A stretch of DNA of 13,398 nucleotides from Oscillospiraceae bacterium (lineage in GTDB: Bacteria > Bacillota > Clostridia > Oscillospirales > Ruminococcaceae). Each line of letters starts with the position of its first letter. The stretch's first letter is position 1. Shown here in pieces: positions 12,743-13,398 of the stretch. The stretch lies in contig JAIEDJ010000038.1 of the NCBI GenBank assembly GCA_029068025.1, positions 1 to 13,398 of the forward strand, in the 5' to 3' direction. The notes beneath the pieces were generated by a model that was not told where the DNA came from, did not search any database, and saw only the letters and a list, made by a program, of their open reading frames with translations. A program made the position numbers and the translations under genes.

Positions 12743-13189
12743 ATGAAAATTGAAGTGACTGAAAACGTTTCCGCGGTTTCGTTCAACAACGTTCCGCTCA
12801 ACAAAACCATTATGGAGGACACGCTGAAAGCGGTCGCGGGTGTAGGAATAAATCTCGATATGATCTCCATGACCGCCCCCACCTCCGAGATATTCAGCTT
12901 CGGATTCACGGTAAACGACGAGGATATGCCCAAGCTCCTCAAAATGAACAAGCAGCTTAAGGAGATCAGCGGCGTTTCCCCGATGATCAACAGCTCAAAC
13001 CGCAAGATCGTTATCCAAACAGGCGAAATGACCGAAACGATCGGTTTTGCTGCGCGTGTTTTCGAGATCCTCAACCGCCTTGAAGCAATGATCCTGATGA
13101 TCACCACGGGCGTTGACGAGATCTCCATGCTCATACGCGACGCGGACGCGGACGCTGTAGTTGCCGCCTTTGAAAAGGAGTTTGCATGA
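12743..13189 (+). CDS. Stand-alone tandem ACT-domain protein, aspartokinase regulatory-subunit-like
   Basis: A 148-residue protein made of two ACT-like domains. The first (about 5-70) has the GINLDMISMTAPTSEIFSFGFTV pattern, and the second (about 84-147) has FAARVFEILNRLEAMILMITTGVDEISMLI followed by DAVVAAFEKEF. Both closely follow the C-terminal ACT pair of aspartokinase, where lysine and threonine bind. No amino-acid kinase domain is present in or upstream of this gene. A clear AAAAGGAG site and an ATG start show it is made as an independent protein, 34 bases after dapB. It may be a lysine-binding regulatory subunit acting in trans, like the small beta subunit of Bacillus aspartokinase, or a separate amino-acid sensor. 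Its stop overlaps the next start by four bases (ATGA). Confidence 0.85.
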   Translation: MKIEVTENVSAVSFNNVPLNKTIMEDTLKAVAGVGINLDMISMTAPTSEIFSFGFTVNDEDMPKLLKMNKQLKEISGVSPMINSSNRKIVIQTGEMTETIGFAARVFEILNRLEAMILMITTGVDEISMLIRDADADAVVAAFEKEFA

Positions 13190-13398
13190 ATACGGCACTG
13201 CTTTTGACAATCGCGGAATCCTCATCATCGGAAATATCCGACGTATCCGATATATCCGAATCTGCTGCCGAAAGCAGCGATCTTCTGCACGAGCTCGCAG
13301 AACACCCCGGCGATTTCTCGGCGCTCGGAAAATTTCTTCAAAATCTCGGCTCCGCGATGCTTTCTGCGATCCCGACGATACTTTTCGCGCTTTTGGTG
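13186..13398 (+). CDS. Putative membrane protein, start only; possible MscS-type channel
   Basis: The ATG at 13186 overlaps the ACT gene stop (ATGA) and has AAAGGAG inside that gene, so it is translationally coupled. The first 71 residues are visible before the window ends. Residues 10-32 are a Ser/Asp/Glu-rich low-complexity stretch partly encoded by a 9-base tandem repeat. Residues 44-71 read LGKFLQNLGSAMLSAIPTIL, then FALLV. This is the amphipathic helix and first membrane segment seen at the N-terminus of small MscS-type mechanosensitive channels. The call is tentative because the channel domain is beyond the window. Confidence 0.45.
   Translation, partial: MNTALLLTIAESSSSEISDVSDISESAAESSDLLHELAEHPGDFSALGKFLQNLGSAMLSAIPTILFALLV
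13235..13259 (+). repeat. 9-base tandem repeat, three copies
   Basis: TATCCGA recurs at 13235, 13244 and 13253, one copy per 9 bases. It encodes the repeated tripeptide pattern I-S-D, V-S-D, I-S-E in the acidic N-terminal region of the putative channel. The period is a multiple of three, so copy-number change would alter length without a frameshift. Confidence 0.7.

Overview
The window reads as chromosomal DNA of a Gram-positive anaerobe of the class Clostridia, most likely Oscillospirales/Ruminococcaceae. The reasons are strong AGGAG-type ribosome binding sites, sigma-A promoters with TTGACA and TATAAT-like boxes at an exact 17-base spacing, a lysine riboswitch, a Gram-positive lipoprotein signal, a TM1266-type hydrogenase-associated regulator, and hairpin-rich intergenic repeats of the kind seen in gut Clostridia. 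The taxonomic call is inference from gene content, not from a search.

Left third, minus strand. (1) 1-1900 is a GntR/YtrA-type operon: a small repressor, an ABC ATPase and an ABC-2 permease that runs off the left edge. Its promoter carries a near-perfect 13-bp-arm palindrome over the -10 box, which suggests autorepression. (2) 1911-5090 is a second operon: an 81-residue TM1266-family putative [FeFe]-hydrogenase regulator, a substrate-binding lipoprotein, a permease and an ATPase of the NitT/TauT (SsuABC/ThiXYZ-like) class. It is driven by a consensus promoter through a leader of about 210 nt and ends at an intrinsic terminator. The transported substrate is unknown.

Middle, minus strand. 5121-8166 is an operon of a TIM-barrel amidohydrolase, an AI-2E-family membrane protein and a 268-residue protein I do not recognise, again from a consensus promoter. 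Upstream is monocistronic queA (tRNA queuosine synthesis). Between them lies a 173-bp element with inverted terminal repeats, flanked by two 24-bp direct copies of the queA terminator hairpin. It looks like a small non-autonomous insertion.

Right third, plus strand. 9549-13398 is a lysine-biosynthesis operon controlled by a lysine riboswitch with its own terminator: asd, dapA, dapB, then a stand-alone pair of ACT domains resembling the regulatory part of aspartokinase without a kinase domain, then the start of a membrane protein that may be an MscS-type channel. asd-dapA-dapB carry aspartyl phosphate to tetrahydrodipicolinate; no aspartokinase is in the window.

The main unexplained features are three hairpin-cluster intergenic elements (384-470, 3350-3455, 8174-8394) that share an ACTTCGT/ACGAAGT core, the hydrogenase-regulator/ABC-transporter operon with its long leader, the stand-alone aspartokinase-like ACT protein in a lysine-riboswitch operon, and the unrecognised 268-residue protein.
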